A DNA stretch of 64,000 nt from Emydura subglobosa (GCA_007922225.1 ML679961.1:6183702-6247701), one strand, 5' to 3'. Counted from the first letter of the stretch, positions 1 to 12,721 are shown. Notes: generated by a model from the letters alone, not told the origin. Made by a program: numbers and translations.

Positions 1-640
1 GTATTGGTCACTAATTTGCAAATGGAATTTTTGTGTTCACTGTATCTTCTGTTTTCAAGAACGGGGTGAAGTGGAGAGAGAAAAGGTATGGACTTTTTAA
101 ATATTGCAATAACAATTGAGTAAGTCACGTCATGGAGCAATGACTCGTTGGGGGGAGGGATGTGGTTAATGGCCAATATGTAAAAAGGATAATTGGTGTC
201 ACCTTGAACGAAAGTTGGACAGCTATTGGGGGATTTTTTTAATCTTGTTTTAGATGGGGGACTCCTTCAGGATTCTTCAGTTGCCTATCTCCACACATAC
301 TTCCTTTCTTCCCATCCAACATGTGTCCTTGATGGGGAGGGTTGGATACAATAATTTTTAATCAAATACTATCCCTTCCAAGCTAATTATGTAATTGTGA
401 CATGGATCATCAGAAGTGAGGTGGCAGAGTGCCACAAGTCTTCTGGAGTTCTGTGTAGGTTTTTGTACCAAGTGCATAACTATAATATCTGGGTGCCTTC
501 CACTAGTGCATTAAGCATCATAACTAACATCCGTCAGGTTCTCTCATTCTCCCTAGGTGAAGTATGTGCAGTGGAGTGGTTTTTAATTTGTTAAAGGTGA
601 AGGGGAAAAGTGTGCTTTGCACTTGGAGTGGGGTTTGTGA
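1..640. other. Intergenic sequence, nothing recognised
   Basis: AT-rich sequence with no long open frame, splice-bounded coding block or repeat that I recognise. The short open frames here look random. Confidence 0.4.
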
Positions 641-1420
641 TGATCTTTAGTTCCTGAGAGAGTTGATTTCCCCAGGTTTTTGGGTGGGCCTCAGAGACCG
701 TTGTGTCTCGTGCACAGATGAGCTTTACCCTTATTGTAGAAAGTTCCACTGGGCCAGAGGAGCAAAGTTGCCAACCATGTCTTCATCCTGGAACTTGAGT
801 TCATCTTTTACATACCCGGTTCCAAGCTATCAAACATCTTAAAGACCAAGAACTTGAACTTGGTTTGGTATTCTAGGGGAAGCCTGCATAATGAGTGGAG
901 GGCTGGTCTGACGTGTTCAATCACCAGTGGTGCTGAGGAGACGGGCTGCAGCATTCTGTGCTGGATGATGTTTTCAAATGCGGAGAGCTGCAGTCCAGTC
1001 AAGAGGTGATGATGGCATGAATAACTGAGGCCAGGTCATTGTTCACCAGGATGGAAGATGGACAATCCATGTCAATCAGACACGATAGCATCGGTGAGTA
1101 ACACTTCCTTTGTGAGAGCGTAGTGTAAGGGAGAAAGCAGAAGTCTCCTAAGCTACTTACTGCATTGACAAATCGTGAGTGTGAACCATCAACCAAAGGA
1201 GCCGCAACTCCAAAGTCCATTCCTCTTGCCACCAGCATCACTTCTGCCTTGCTTGGTTTCAGCTTCTGCCAACTGTTCTTCATCCATGAACTGATCTCAT
1301 CCACGCACTGGGCCATGTTGGTGATAGTGACATGATTGTATGTAGTGAAGAATAGGTAGAGCTGTGTGTCACCTGCATATTCCTGGCACTTGAGTCCATG
1401 TCACCTTAGTGGCCATGAAA
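640..1420 (-). repeat. L2-like LINE remnant (reverse transcriptase C-terminal part)
   Basis: On the minus strand the frame at 1316-999 reads VDEISSWMKNSWQKLKPSKA, the usual 'Wm..n.LkLN.sKTEvml' block downstream of the catalytic box in L2/CR1-group LINE reverse transcriptases. Further along the same strand (about 1000-800), after stops and frame changes, comes QNAAARLLS, which is typical of L2-like 3' coding regions. No catalytic YADD box or 3' tail is visible, so this is an old, 5'- and probably 3'-truncated fragment. Ends are approximate and the family assignment rests on motif memory. Confidence 0.45.
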
Positions 1421-2755
1421 CATATGAAGGGCCTCCCAAAGGGAAACCATGAGTAGGTGAAAAACTGCTATGTTCTCATAGAAACCACTTGCATTTTGAT
1501 TCTGGGAGAACTTTCTTTGAACTCTTATGAAATGAAAGGGAACATACAAATTAAAGTAATGGGATATTCCATGAGATACACTAGGTGATCCAGCCTGCAC
1601 AAAATGGGTGAGTTGACTTATTTTGATATGTTCTGGAGAGACCAATTTCTCTTTAAAATGATGGGACTCAAATACTCTTTATCTCCAGTTCTTTTTAATT
1701 TTTGGTTTGAAAATTGCCAGGTATATGATTAAAGCAAAGGGAAATTAAAAAAAAATATATGACGAAAGTTGGTCAAGCAGTTTTGCAGTTACAAATATTA
1801 AAATTTATCCAAAATGTGAAAACACAGCAGCTTCGCAGTTAATCTTGTGACCAGAATTCCATTATAAATCCTTATAACTGCATGGGGAAGCTATTTTGGG
1901 ATTTACTCTGAGTAGACTGGACTCTCTTGAAAATGTGAAAGTAATTGCTCAAATCGTTTTTAAGTTAAGGATACTCTAACAAGACTTCTTTGAAATGTAA
2001 TTAGTACCTAGCACTTAGCTTTCTACCTTAAAAAAATAAATAAATAAAATTGACTGATCTTGCATTTCTACATAATTTTTCATATTCATACTTTTCAAGT
2101 GCCATTGAAAAGGAGGCTGTGGGCTACCTTTTAAGTGGATTTACTTTATAAAATTAGCCGAATTCTATCATCCTCATGGTATCCATTAGTATAATATCTG
2201 AGTTCCTTACAGTCTTTGATGTGTTTATCCTTACAGCACCCCATGAAATTGACAAATAATCTCCAGCTTGAATTTGATTGCTAAAGTATAGCCTGATGAA
2301 TGGTTTGTCTTCATTTAGACACAAAGCATTTACACATATGGAAATAAGCAGTGCTGTTCAAATATCCTCTGATAAATCTCTTAACTAAAAACAAGTGTAC
2401 CCGTACAACTGTAAATACCACCATTGCACATAAGCTGTGGCTAGGCAGCAGTAGTCTGCCAAGAAATTGATCAGGGCAGTGTATTTTTGCTCTGAATTGT
2501 GGGGACAGAGGTTCACTGCAGGACCAGATAAATATAAAGGAAACCTGAGAATCTGATCATCTAAGGAAGTGCACTGAAGAAATGAAGCACCGCCAGCATG
2601 GAAAGATGGAAACACAAAAAAACCCTTCCAAGAGCTTCTAGGTGAAACTTGAGAGCAGTGCTTTTGTACAAGAGTCGCAATGATAGATAATGCTATTAAA
2701 GGTAGTGAAATAAATACTCTCCGTCCTGATTGCCATTTTTGATCTCCGCCATCTC
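1421..2755. other. Intergenic sequence, nothing recognised
   Basis: AT-rich spacer with short simple runs (for example A-rich at about 1747 and a TAAATAAATAAA run near 2038). No coding or repeat signature was identified. Confidence 0.35.
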
Positions 2756-2767
2756 TCCGGCAGACGT

Positions 2768-3880
2768 ATGGGCCCTGTAGAGATCAGCGCAATTCTAATG
2801 GCCATTGCTAATACAGGATGCACAGTTCTCCTGTATTTGCAGGACTTGAATGAGTACTGCTACAAGCAGGATTGCAATGAGGAAGAGGCAGAGATGTTCA
2901 AGTGCAAGAACCGGATGCTGACGGACACTGTGTGTGGCAGGGTGCCAGGTTGCTGTTGCAATTAACAAATCAGCTCCACATGGTGGATTGCCGTTTCTGG
3001 GCCAAAAATGGACCAGTGATCGGTGGGATTGCGTTGTAACGCAGGTCTAGGATGACCAGCGTTGGCTGCAGGACTTTCAGATGTGAAAAGCTACATTTGT
3101 GGATCCGCGTGTCAAGTTGGGGTCGTCCCAGCCCTCCAGCGCAGTGATACCAAAATGCATGGACAGTGGAGATATGGGAGGCAATCATGCTCTGGGAACT
3201 TGCAGTGCCAAATTGCGATAGGTCAGTGGGCAATCAGTTTGGAAATGGAAAGTCCAGTGGAGGGCTGTGGCCATCCATCCATGTGTGTAGGGATATTAAG
3301 TGCCTCATGCTCCACAAGACTGGGACTCTTGCTAATGTATGGAAAATGGTAGATGGATTTTCAGCAGTGGGGTTCCTCAACTGCAGTGGGACAATAGACT
3401 GAATACACACACCTCTATTCTGCCACCAGCCCACCTTGCCTTGGAGTAGATCAACACAAAGGGCTACTTTTTCCAGGGTGATGCAAATGATCATTGGGGT
3501 GCTTCACTGATCAGTGGGGGCAAGTCATGGAAAGTGCATGATGCTTGCATCTTTAGGAAGACAGGACTTTGTCACTGCTTGTAGCTTTTAGAATTCTTTC
3601 CTGAACGGTGGATTACCAGTGGTAATGTTGAAATGCCAGTAATGATTCTGGGGCACCCAGCCTACCCCTTGGTTCCCTGGCTCGTGAAGCCATACACTGG
3701 CCAACTTGATAGTGCCAAAGAAAAATTCAGCTATCAGCTCAGCGGCTACAGAATGACTGCTGAGTGGGCTTTGGGTAGATGGAAGGGATGCGGATGCTGT
3801 TTGCTTATTAGAGTGGCTCTCAATGAGGCAAACATCCCCTTGGTTATAGTGGTGTACTGTGTAATATCTGTGAAGTGAAG
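2768..3880 (+). pseudogene. Harbinger transposase pseudogene (HARBI1-like, DDE_Tnp_4 type)
   Basis: The frame at 2768 begins GPVEISAILMAIANTGCTVL, an N-terminal block. The frame at 3166 gives MLWELAVPNCDRSVGNQFGN followed by VCRDIKCLMLHKTGTLANVW. The frame at 3633 gives [20 protein letters not shown] and then AEWALGRWKG, a decayed form of the family's C-terminal catalytic-Glu region 'CAFGRLKGRW'. These are successive blocks of a PIF-Harbinger transposase broken over several frames. A close homologue at 21469 in this window supports the call. The CR1 insertion begins immediately after 3880. Confidence 0.65.
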
Positions 3881-3887
3881 GGGAACA

Positions 3888-4511
3888 TAAGAATGGCCAT
3901 ACTGGGTCAGATCAATGGTCCATCTAGCTTACTATCCCGTCTTCCAACTGTGGCCAGTGCCAGGTGCTTCAGAGGGAATGAACAGAACAGGTAATCATCA
4001 AGTGATCCATCCTGTTACCCGTTCCCATATTCTGCCAAACAGCATTCCCTGCCCATCCTGACTAATATCCATTGATGGATCTATCCTCCATGAACTTACC
4101 TAGGTTTTTTTTAAGACTGTTATAGTCTTGGCCTTCACAACATCCTCTGGCAAGGAGTTCCACAGGTTGACTGGGTGTTGTGTGAATAAATACTTCCTTT
4201 TGTTGGTTTTAAACCTGCTGCCTATTAATTTCATTGGGTGACCCCTAGTTCTTGTGTTATGAGTAAATATTTCCTTCTTTACTTTCCCCACACCAGCCGT
4301 GATTTTATAGACCTCTATCATATCCCCCCTCAGTTGTCTCCTTTCCAATCTGAAAAGTCCCAATCTTACTAATCTCTCATCATAGGGAAGCTTTTTCATC
4401 ATATGAAAGCTAATCATTTTTGTTGCACTTTTCTGTACCTTTTCCAATTCCAATATATCTTTTTTTGAGATGGAGTGAGCAGATCTGCACGCGGTATTCA
4501 AGATGTGGGAA
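3888..4511 (-). mobile_element. CR1-type LINE 3' fragment inserted in the Harbinger element
   Basis: The minus-strand frame 4501-4100 carries the C-terminal tail of a CR1-group reverse transcriptase: LELEKVQKSATKMISFHMMK, then RLVRLGLFRLERRQLRGDMI and NLWNSLPEDVV. Plus-strand text at 3890 ('cataagaatggccatactgg') recurs at 51486, showing a dispersed family. Harbinger coding sequence is recognisable on both sides (ends at about 3880, resumes at about 4512), so CR1 landed in an older Harbinger copy. Confidence 0.75.
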
Positions 4512-5723
4512 TATCGTGGATTTATAGAGAGGCAACATGGGAAAGGCCAATGCCACTGGGTGGTGGAGGGGGCGTGGTGGACAAGCTGTCTGCTGAATTT
4601 GAACAGTTGGATACTAGGGCCAACTGTAAAGCTACATAGTTAAGGGAGGCTCTGACCATGGTGCATGTGGCCTAGCCTCGCAGCGCGTGGGAGTGCTCTG
4701 TTTCATTGAAGCTTTAAATGCTGGGTGTCCATCCCCATCTGTGGGTAGAGAGCGAGCGCACTGAATACGGACAGTAGTTTCACAGGCCATGGTGATTTGG
4801 CTATATCTCCCTCCTGAGGGTGACGCTGCTGACAGAGATCCCAGCTGCTACTGATGTCCCTACACCAGCTGGTCTGGGCCTATATGTTGCTAGCCTGATT
4901 GGTGCCAGCTGAACTCATCACAGAGTGCTGTGGGGAAGGCTTATATTGCAGTGGAAGGAAGAAAGGCTACCATCCCTGGAGATTGGCAGGAGAGGATTGC
5001 AGAGTAGCTCCATGAAAGTTTCATCAAGATCTTTCAAGAGGATAAAAGAGGGACATCCCTAGGTGACCCTTCTGCCAGTGGCAGTCAGCCACAACACGTT
5101 CCTTTCCCGTGAACACTTCACAAAACAAAAACTCCTAATGGAATCTTAATGAGCTCTATCTTTGAAGAGTGGGAGGGGGACGTTAAACCGTGGCTGGGCT
5201 CTACTTCCAGCCGGGAATACCTGTCCCCACACCTCCTAACCACCTTCAAAGGGTTCTGGCATTCAAGCCTCTCCTTAGCCCTTTCTGTGCAGCTGAGTGA
5301 CCCTTCCATCAGAACAGTTGTGCTGCCCTTTGCTCAAGGGGAACAAGGAAGTGATTTGTAAGGCAGACCCAGCCAAAGGGACTATTTGGGCAAAGCAGTC
5401 CTGCCATGCCGAACATCTAGGCAAGGTGGGTGTGCTCATGCAAATAGAGTGTGGCCCTGATCCCTCTTCCACCCCCACACACAGGCCGCTTCACTGGGGA
5501 GGTTCCATTCAGACCCTGCTTATGTCTAGTCAGATAAACAAACTACCCCAGACGGCCTTCCCTGCTCGCCTGGCAAACCAAAGAACTGAAAAGCAGACAC
5601 CACATCTCCTTCTGTTTGTTCTACCTCTGTCCAAGCACAGGACGCTGCTGTGATGGGCACTGTGTAATCCGATTGCCCTGCTAATCCTTTTGAATTTGTT
5701 CCCTATCCTTTTATTCTCTAACA

Positions 5724-6380
5724 TTATACTAGTAAAGTAAGCAATCCAAAGTCAATGGCTTTGTTCTGTACACGCACGGATGGGATGGGGGAAAGATTGG
5801 CAGCAGAGGAAGGGAGGGAGAGTAGTGAGGTTTTGGGCAATGAAAAGGAAAACAAACAAACAAAAGATAAGGAAAAATGCATGTACACGCTTGCCTGAGC
5901 TCCCTTCCCCTTCATCAGTGGTCTCAGCTGTGCTCTGCTGGTGGGAGTGGGGTGATTCAGTGGAGTTTCAAGCAGCTGGCTTGTGGCATTATTTGAGTTC
6001 GCTGCCAGTTCGTTGTCCTCTTCCTTGCTTTTCATGGCAGGGGACTCTGCCTCTGGCTCCTGTGAAGTGTTCACAGTCATCTGCGGGATTCTGGGGGGGA
6101 CACTGCCAAGTATGGCATGCAGTTTGTTGTAAAAATGGCAGGTCTGCAGAGCAGCACCAGATTGCTTGCTGCCCTCCCTCACCTTCTGGTATCCTTGGCA
6201 AAATTCATTGGCTTGCATACAGCATTGCTGCGCCTCCTTGTACCCCCATTTCAGCATCTCCTGTTTAATCTGTCCATCGATGTCTGTATTTCTGTGGCTG
6301 TTCTGTAGCTATGCTTGCACAGCCTCTTGGATCCACTCAGGCTGTGGGGAGGCGATATCTTGCATGCTCCAGGCAGGCAT
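5724..6380 (-). pseudogene. Myb/SANT-like accessory ORF of the decayed Harbinger element
   Basis: The minus-strand open frame starting at 6257 reads WGYKEAQQCCMQANEFCQGY and then QTCHFYNKLHAILGSVPPRI, matching the trihelix/Myb-like second protein of vertebrate Harbinger elements (pattern 'G..R...QC..K......Y...r......g..p.tc.fY..L..iL'). An acidic, Glu/Asn-rich stretch follows. Upstream sequence to about 6380 carries the first helix out of frame. In this family the accessory protein helps bring the transposase to the nucleus and to DNA; here it is a relic. Confidence 0.55.
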
Positions 6381-6400
6381 GCATCACTGCATGCAGCCGT

Positions 6401-9400
6401 GTGTGTCCCCACTATGCACACAATAAAATATGCAAGGGATTTGACAAAGGCAGAGAGGAGTGTGGCAGTAGAATTCTAGACTATGACTGAAGCAGCCACT
6501 GTCGTGGAGACGGGCATTGTGGGACAGCTGCTGGAGGACGGTTAGGGTTGACACAGTAATGCAGCGTCTGTACCCATACTGCATTGACCTAAGTAGATCT
6601 GACCATGGCTCTGCGTTGTTTAGGGAGATGGTGTTATTGTGCTGCTGTAACAGGGAGCTTATGTCAGCTGGAGACAAACAATGGTGTAGACAGGTGCACA
6701 ACTAGATTGATGCAAGTCAATCTGTATAGACCAGGCGTGAAATACTTCAGGCATATCCTTGCAAATTCCTTCCCAGGTTTCCTATTACCCTTGCTTTCAG
6801 CCCGAGTGCATTCTGATAATTGCAGATGAATTTAACAGTGTGATTTCCAAGTTTAGTATTCAGCTGTATGGTGTCATAGAGCATCTCATTAACTGAGAAC
6901 TCTCAAGCAGCTGCTATGTTTATTTATGGCTAATAAGGACATATAATGAATTGTAATATGCTGTACTGGACAATATGATGCAATACTAATGTGGGACATT
7001 GTGTTATATGGCTTATGTAACAGGACAGGTGGGTGCTGTGCTTTTCCTCTCGACTGCTATTGAAACAGCAATGAGAATGCCTGAGGTGATCTCCTACCGG
7101 CCTGGAAGGCTAGGATCAGAAGATTCGGCAGCCACTGGAATGGAGAGAGCGTGGGAAAACTGAGGAAAGCATAGTGGTGATAGGAGCCCTTGAGAAACTG
7201 AGAGGGCAAGGGAATTGCTAAACGCTGCATTTTGGGTTAGGAGGAGGGTGTGGGGAATGGGTGTCATAAAACACAATAACCAAATAGCAGCAGAGAAAAA
7301 GAGTGAGGAATGTACCTAGACAGGTCAGGGTGATTCCAGCTATGCCCTGCCCCTCAGCAGGGAGGGTTTGAATTGCTGCCTTGGGCCTGATCTTTGTTTA
7401 AAAAAGTGAAGTCTCTTTCCATTGAATAAAATCTCCTGTATAACACAGCAATACAATCTGGTGAAGAGCAAACGGGCATTCAGTACTGCTTGCTGGTACT
7501 GAGCTCCACATGAATTTGCCAACAGAAAACTCCATTAAGGCAGAATTGAGGTGGCCCTGTGTGTCTCACATCCTTCCAAAATGCCAAGCTCTGCTGAACT
7601 CAGACCCCTGAAAACCTAGAAATACAGAGCTAAAGTACACACCACCTCTGCAACGCAACCTGAACTGTGTCCCCTGCCCCCAGAGCTGGGAATGGTTCAA
7701 CAAGTGGGGATGCCCCAGAAAGTAGATCCCAAGGACTCTGAAGTGTCATTGTGCTGTACTCTGGATTTGAATACCGTCCATCTCTGCCCCAATCCAGATG
7801 CACCCACTATGGGGGGGGGGGGGCCCCCGGCTGTATTGAACAGCAGAGGGATTAATTGAAGCAGGTTGGAATAGCCGTCACTGTGACACTAGCAGAGGTG
7901 CATATTTGCCTTGAGGGATGAAGCATGCCTCATTTCAGCCCTGAGTTCTGTAGGATGCATCTGCACTAGTGTAGAGAGAGCGTGGGGTTGGGGGGGACAT
8001 GGCAGCTGTGACAGTGGTCTCCAAGGCTAGGGAGGGGTATGTGATATTAATGTCTTAGGGATCGTAGGGGAGAAAAGGTAACATTTAGCAGGTGTGAGGT
8101 GGTTTGAGTGTAGGTCAGGTGAAGGCAGCTTTGCTACTTTTTGCCTTAGCAAATAGATGCTAGGCTGCATCCTACTGTGTTAGTGCTCTACTTCCAGTGT
8201 TCTGCAGCATCTGGAGTACATCTTTAGGGCATAGTTAGCCCAGGGTCTTGCCTGAGTATTGCCCTTAAACCCCTTCCTGTCCACCTACAAAAAGTTCTCA
8301 GCTGGGTTAAGTGATGCTTTCAGCCTGGGATAGCTGGTCCAGCTGTGGGTGTGGATTGGAGCTTGGGTTCTGCTTTCACTTGGGCTAGTAACCCATACAC
8401 TTTGCAGTGAGGATGCAGCTTAAACCACTCAAGTGCCAACCGTCCTCCAGTGCCTTCCCCCAATCCCTCCTATGTGCAGGACATTCAGGTTCTCCCATAA
8501 TTCAGCAGGAAAAAATGAAAGTGTCTCCTACTGCAGTGCAAAACAGCCTCAGATACGCTCCAGAAGTTGGGGGAGTGCAGCAGCAGGGAATATGTGGCGA
8601 CTAGAGTAGGGCTTTGCAGTGTGGGTGCCGCATGCCCAGGCTAACTGCAGCAAAGAGCTTTCCTGCCAAGGTAGTGTGCTGGTGTGTTGAGCGGGCTGAG
8701 GCATGGCTCAAAGACAGCAGAGTTGTGGGTGGGATGCAGGACATTAACTGCATTTCCTGGTTCCAGAGATCTGAATGCAGCTGAACTTACTGTTCTGGAA
8801 GGGCAGGAGACACCACTAGGCAAGCTTAACTCTGCATTAACTAGAGAGGTTTGGTTTTGCTGAATTTCCTAGTGTTTTAAACAGAAGAAGAGTTATTTGT
8901 AGAAATGGTTTAAGTTAGGGAGGTATGGTTATCACAGGGGTGGCAGGTGAACTGAGGCTAGGTAAAGGATGCCACATGGGTGGTAAGTGGCTCTTCCCCT
9001 TCCTATGAACTTTGTTATAGTCAAATGGTGATAATTCCTGCTGTGGAATTGTGTGTGTGTCGCTGTGGCCAGGGTACAGAGGGAAAACACAGACATGGAT
9101 TATTTCATAGTATTTCAAAACCTTTATTTCATGTAGGTAAGAGTAACTTTAAGCACCTAGAAGAAAATTGATGTGTCTTTCTCACCCCCCTCTTGTTGCC
9201 CCACCGTCCCCTGCAGGATTAGCCCTCTCCGGCAGCATTTCCAGATCCCCTTCCTGTCTTCAGATAGCTCTTGGCAGTACAGGAGACTCAGAGATGTGAA
9301 GTGGCCCATTCATCTCAATGTGCTCTTCCGCTGAATGAGAAGCCATATGGAGATTAATGTAGCCTGAAACAATAGGTCTGAGCAGTGTGAACTCCTCCAA

Positions 9401-9663
9401 TCATCTTACTGAGTGTTCTCATTCCCTCCAGCCCCAAACTCCAGCAGTTACAGCAACTGTGGGCCTATTATGTGCACAGAGTATGCTTGTTCTCAGCTCC
9501 TTCCCCTGTTCTGAACACTGACTATGTCTAACTACAGTGGCACAGGTGCAGCTATGGCCCTGTAGCAGATGCACTTGGTGCTGCAATGGAAAAGGTCCAT
9601 TGACTTAGTGGCTTCTATACTAGGGCTTAGGTCAGCATCTATGTTCTGGTCTACATCTAAACA
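6401..9663. other. Intergenic sequence with a short poly-G tract; no gene recognised
   Basis: No coding block with conserved motifs or splice signals was seen. A G13 run followed by C5 lies at about 7811-7828. Open frames of 60-70 codons occur on both strands and show no family motif. Confidence 0.35.
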
Positions 9664-9666
9664 TTA

Positions 9667-9945
9667 GGCCCGGTCTACACTTACAAGCTTACAGTGACAC
9701 AGCTGTACCAATATAGCTCTGCTGCTGTCAGAGTGCTTGTGTAGCCGTGTTATGCCAAGGGTAGAGAGCTCTCTCGTCGACATAAAACCACCTCAACATG
9801 CGGCAGTAGCTACGTTCTCCTGCTGACACAGCGCTGTGTACACAAGTGCTTATGCCAGCAAACTTAACGTCGCTCAGGGCGTGTGTTTTTTCATACGGCT
9901 AAGCAACAAAAGTTTTGCTGAATAAGTGTTAGTGTAGACATGGCC
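9667..9945. mobile_element. Harbinger-type MITE with TTA target duplication
   Basis: Left end GGCCCGGTCTACACTTAC; the reverse complement of the right end is GGCCATGTCTACACTAAC. These are near-perfect terminal inverted repeats. The element is flanked by TTA at 9664-9666 and TTA at 9946-9948, the 3-bp TWA duplication typical of PIF-Harbinger. It is 279 bp long and non-coding, so it must have been moved by a transposase supplied elsewhere. Confidence 0.8.
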
Positions 9946-9948
9946 TTA

Positions 9949-10275
9949 GAGCGATCTAGCTATGTCAGCCTGGGCTGTGAAAAATTTCATGCCCCAAGTG
10001 CCATAGTGAAGTCAACCTATCTCAGACGCAGCTAGGGTGATAGAAAATTTTTCCATCAACCTAGCTACTGCCTGCAAGACAGGTGGATTAACTACAGCAA
10101 TGAAAAAATCCCTTCCATCGATCAAGGAAGGGGCATCTTCCCTACAGCAGCACAGCTGCAGGGTCATAGCTGTGCTGCTCTATTGTAGCCATGCCCTACG
10201 TCTCGCAGGGACGTGCATTTCACACCCCCGAGTGACGTAGCTAGGGTGCCCTAAGTTTTAGGTGTAGCCCAGGCC
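9949..10275. repeat. Possible second MITE-like repeat next to the first
   Basis: Contains GTCAGCCTGGGCTGTG near its left side and GTGTAGCCCAGGCCTG at its right side, which are partly inverted copies. The internal sequence is palindrome-rich (for example around CAGCACAGCTGCAGG at about 10147). No clear target duplication was found; the call is tentative. Confidence 0.3.
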
Positions 10276-12100
10276 TGTGTGTTTTGCACATGCCTGTTCC
10301 CAGCTCCCAAGTGCACTCTCAGGGCCATGTGTCAAACATGAGGAGTGAAATTGGCACTTGGGTCTCTGCTTTGTATACCTGGGCCCTGCAACAAGCATAC
10401 AAAGCTATTCTCAGCTCCTCACCCTACCTCAGCATGTACTATACACTGACTATGTTAGTTCCCACCTGCCCGTCCAGCTCTCAGCACTGTGGGGTCATAG
10501 TTTGAAGGGGGGACAGAAATGGAGAGTGGAGGTTGGGGGGAAGTATAGCTGAAGCCCCCTATTCCTCATTGCAAGCTCGCCCCACTTTTTTTCTCTCCTG
10601 CTCTGATCTCCCCTTTCCCTGAGAAACAGCAGTATGTATTTGGGGGTGGGGGAAGCCTGGTGCTCCTTCCCCACTGCTGGAGGTAGCATACAGGAGGGAA
10701 GGGGGGGCCTCTAAGTGCTCCTTTCGTGGCCTAGTAGAGCCTTGTGGAGGAATTGTGGGGATTATTTGTAGGGAAGGACACAGATGGTTCTACTTTCCCC
10801 TGCCCCCAAATTTGTCACTGGAGTGGAGGGGAACATACTCAATACCCCCTTCCTCAGGGTTCTGCTCTGTCAGCACTTCTGAGCTCCCCGAGAACAATCC
10901 CTTATTCAATGAGATACCATAGAGAAACTACCTCTCTGGAACCCCAGATCTTTGTGAATGCAGTAGTCATCCAACTGGGTTTTCAAACGTGATGCTTGGA
11001 TGATCCCGTAGCCCAATAAGGGTTGTTGTCCACAGGTATGTTGTGCTAGAGAACCTATAAGGGGTGAAGGCTGCCAAAGGGACAAAGCTCCCACCCCGCT
11101 GTGATTCTCCCATTTTCCCTGAAATCTGAAAATCTATGTGCAGCTTACGCTAGCAGGGCTGTGTCAGTGACTTTCTTTCCTTTGATTACGCTCAGTTCTG
11201 TTCAGGAAAACTGTCATTACATTAGCCTAACAGTCTATCATCTCCTTTGTTTAACATCTGTTTCCTTGGCACTACTTCTATGGTAAAATCAGAGTCTGCA
11301 GTTGGATTTTAGAGCACTTTTAAAAACACTGTTCAGGCAGAAGTCTTGGATTTGGGTCAAAACTTCCACTAAGAACCCCTGCACTCTGCAGACAGAGAGC
11401 AAGGAACATGCATAACAGATTTTCTGAAAACTACAGAGAGTGTGTCTTACACTGAATGCACAGGTGTCACTCAAGTTCAATTACTACATTGTGTTACCAT
11501 CCGCCACCCAGTTATTGTGACAACAGCCTGCATGGAAACCCTCTAGTTTCAGCAGCGCCCTTGTTTTGCTGCACACACGCACTTCACTCTTTCTGGTGCA
11601 TTAGTTTAGCTTGTGCTGACCCAGACTTACAATCTTAAGTCATAATACATTTTTCAATATTATTTCTCCAAAGGGTAGTGGGGGGCTGTGCTCTAGCTGA
11701 GAAATGTTGTGACCCGTCAGTCTGGGAAGTGCTAGACTTAGTGAAAGCCTGAAGAGTGTGCAAAAAAACCAAAAAAAGGGGATTGTTATTAATAGCTGAT
11801 TGTTTTAAGGAAGGTTGTCGTGGGAACCTCTTGCTCAAATCACCCCATAGTTGGACCCCCAGCCCTATTCCACCATCACAGGAGGCACAGCAAAGCCCAA
11901 GACAATCCAACCCAGGATGTGGACTTTAGAACGGATTATGCTGTTTACACAGAAAGCAACTCCACCTTCGCCAAGGCAGAGGTGCGGCTCTGTTATCGCT
12001 CTGTGCGGAGGGGTGGGGGCAGTCTGACCCCGTGGGTGAGGTCATTCATAGTGGGCATCGGAGCAGCGCCTCTTGATCAGCAAGACCCGGTTTGAATTTA
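10276..12100. other. Intergenic sequence upstream of the MGAT2 promoter
   Basis: No gene recognised. A stretch at about 10409-10465 resembles 9490-9532: both carry TTCTCAGCTCCT and ACACTGACTATGT. This suggests two copies of an unnamed dispersed repeat on either side of the MITE cluster. Confidence 0.35.
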
Positions 12101-12510
12101 CACAGAACGCGTCTTCAGCTCGGAGCAGCGCACCGCGGTGTCAGCGTCTCTCTCAGCGCCAGCAGTCGGGGCGATCACCCCAGCCCCCCTCCGCGCCCCG
12201 TGTCTGTCTGGTCACCGCTATCTGCCCCGGGCAGAGTGACCGAGCAGGACGGGGCAGGCGGACTGGGAAGCAGGCAGGGGCGGGCTCACACAGCAGAGCG
12301 GCGGCCCTCCCCCGCTTGTCGCCCGCCCTGTGTGTGTGTTGGTGTGTAGTGGTGTTGTCGTGTGTTGTGGTGACAGCGGCGGGCCCAGCCCGGCTCCAGA
12401 CACTGACCTGCCCGCACCGCTACGCGCTCCCCGGCTCCCGACTCTCGCCAGTGCCGGCGGCCGAACCGCGGCTCCCCACTCGGCCCGTCGCGGGCAGAGG
12501 CTGCGCGGGG

Positions 12511-12547
12511 TGGGTGGGTCGGTCGGTCGGTCGGTCCGTCCGTCCCT
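12511..12547. repeat. Short GGTG/GGTC tetranucleotide repeat
   Basis: About two GGTG units, then four GGTC units, then GTCC units, inside the MGAT2 CpG island. A likely length-variable microsatellite. Confidence 0.75.
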
Positions 12548-12721
12548 TCCCCGCGGCCCCGAGCCCAGCATATGCTGGGCGCTGACACAGTGACACGGCT
12601 CCGGCCGGGTCCCCCCCGGTCTCCTCACGCCGCATGACCCGCCCCTCGGGCTCGCCGCTGAGCTCAGTCATCGCCCGCCGGAGGGAGCCTTAGTAGCCGA
12701 GCTCCGCCCCTCAGGCCGCGG

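Larger units (their letters stand above)
2760..6400. mobile_element. Decayed two-ORF PIF-Harbinger DNA transposon with a nested CR1
   Basis: A transposase remnant on the plus strand (2768-3880, resuming about 4512-4680 after a CR1 insertion) faces a Myb/SANT-like remnant on the minus strand (5724-6380). This convergent two-gene layout is the same as in the better preserved copy at 20956-25016, and both proteins resemble that copy: CDRSVGNQFG here against [10 protein letters not shown] there, and QTCHFYNKLHAILGS here. Many stops and frameshifts make it non-functional. Terminal inverted repeats were not found, so the ends are approximate. The stretch 4700-5720 inside it is unassigned and may include further insertions. 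Confidence 0.6.

Noticed and set aside
12073..12671. Several overlapping 80-170 codon frames in the CpG island
   Set aside because: Low-complexity Pro/Arg/Gly translations on both strands, explained by base composition of the promoter.
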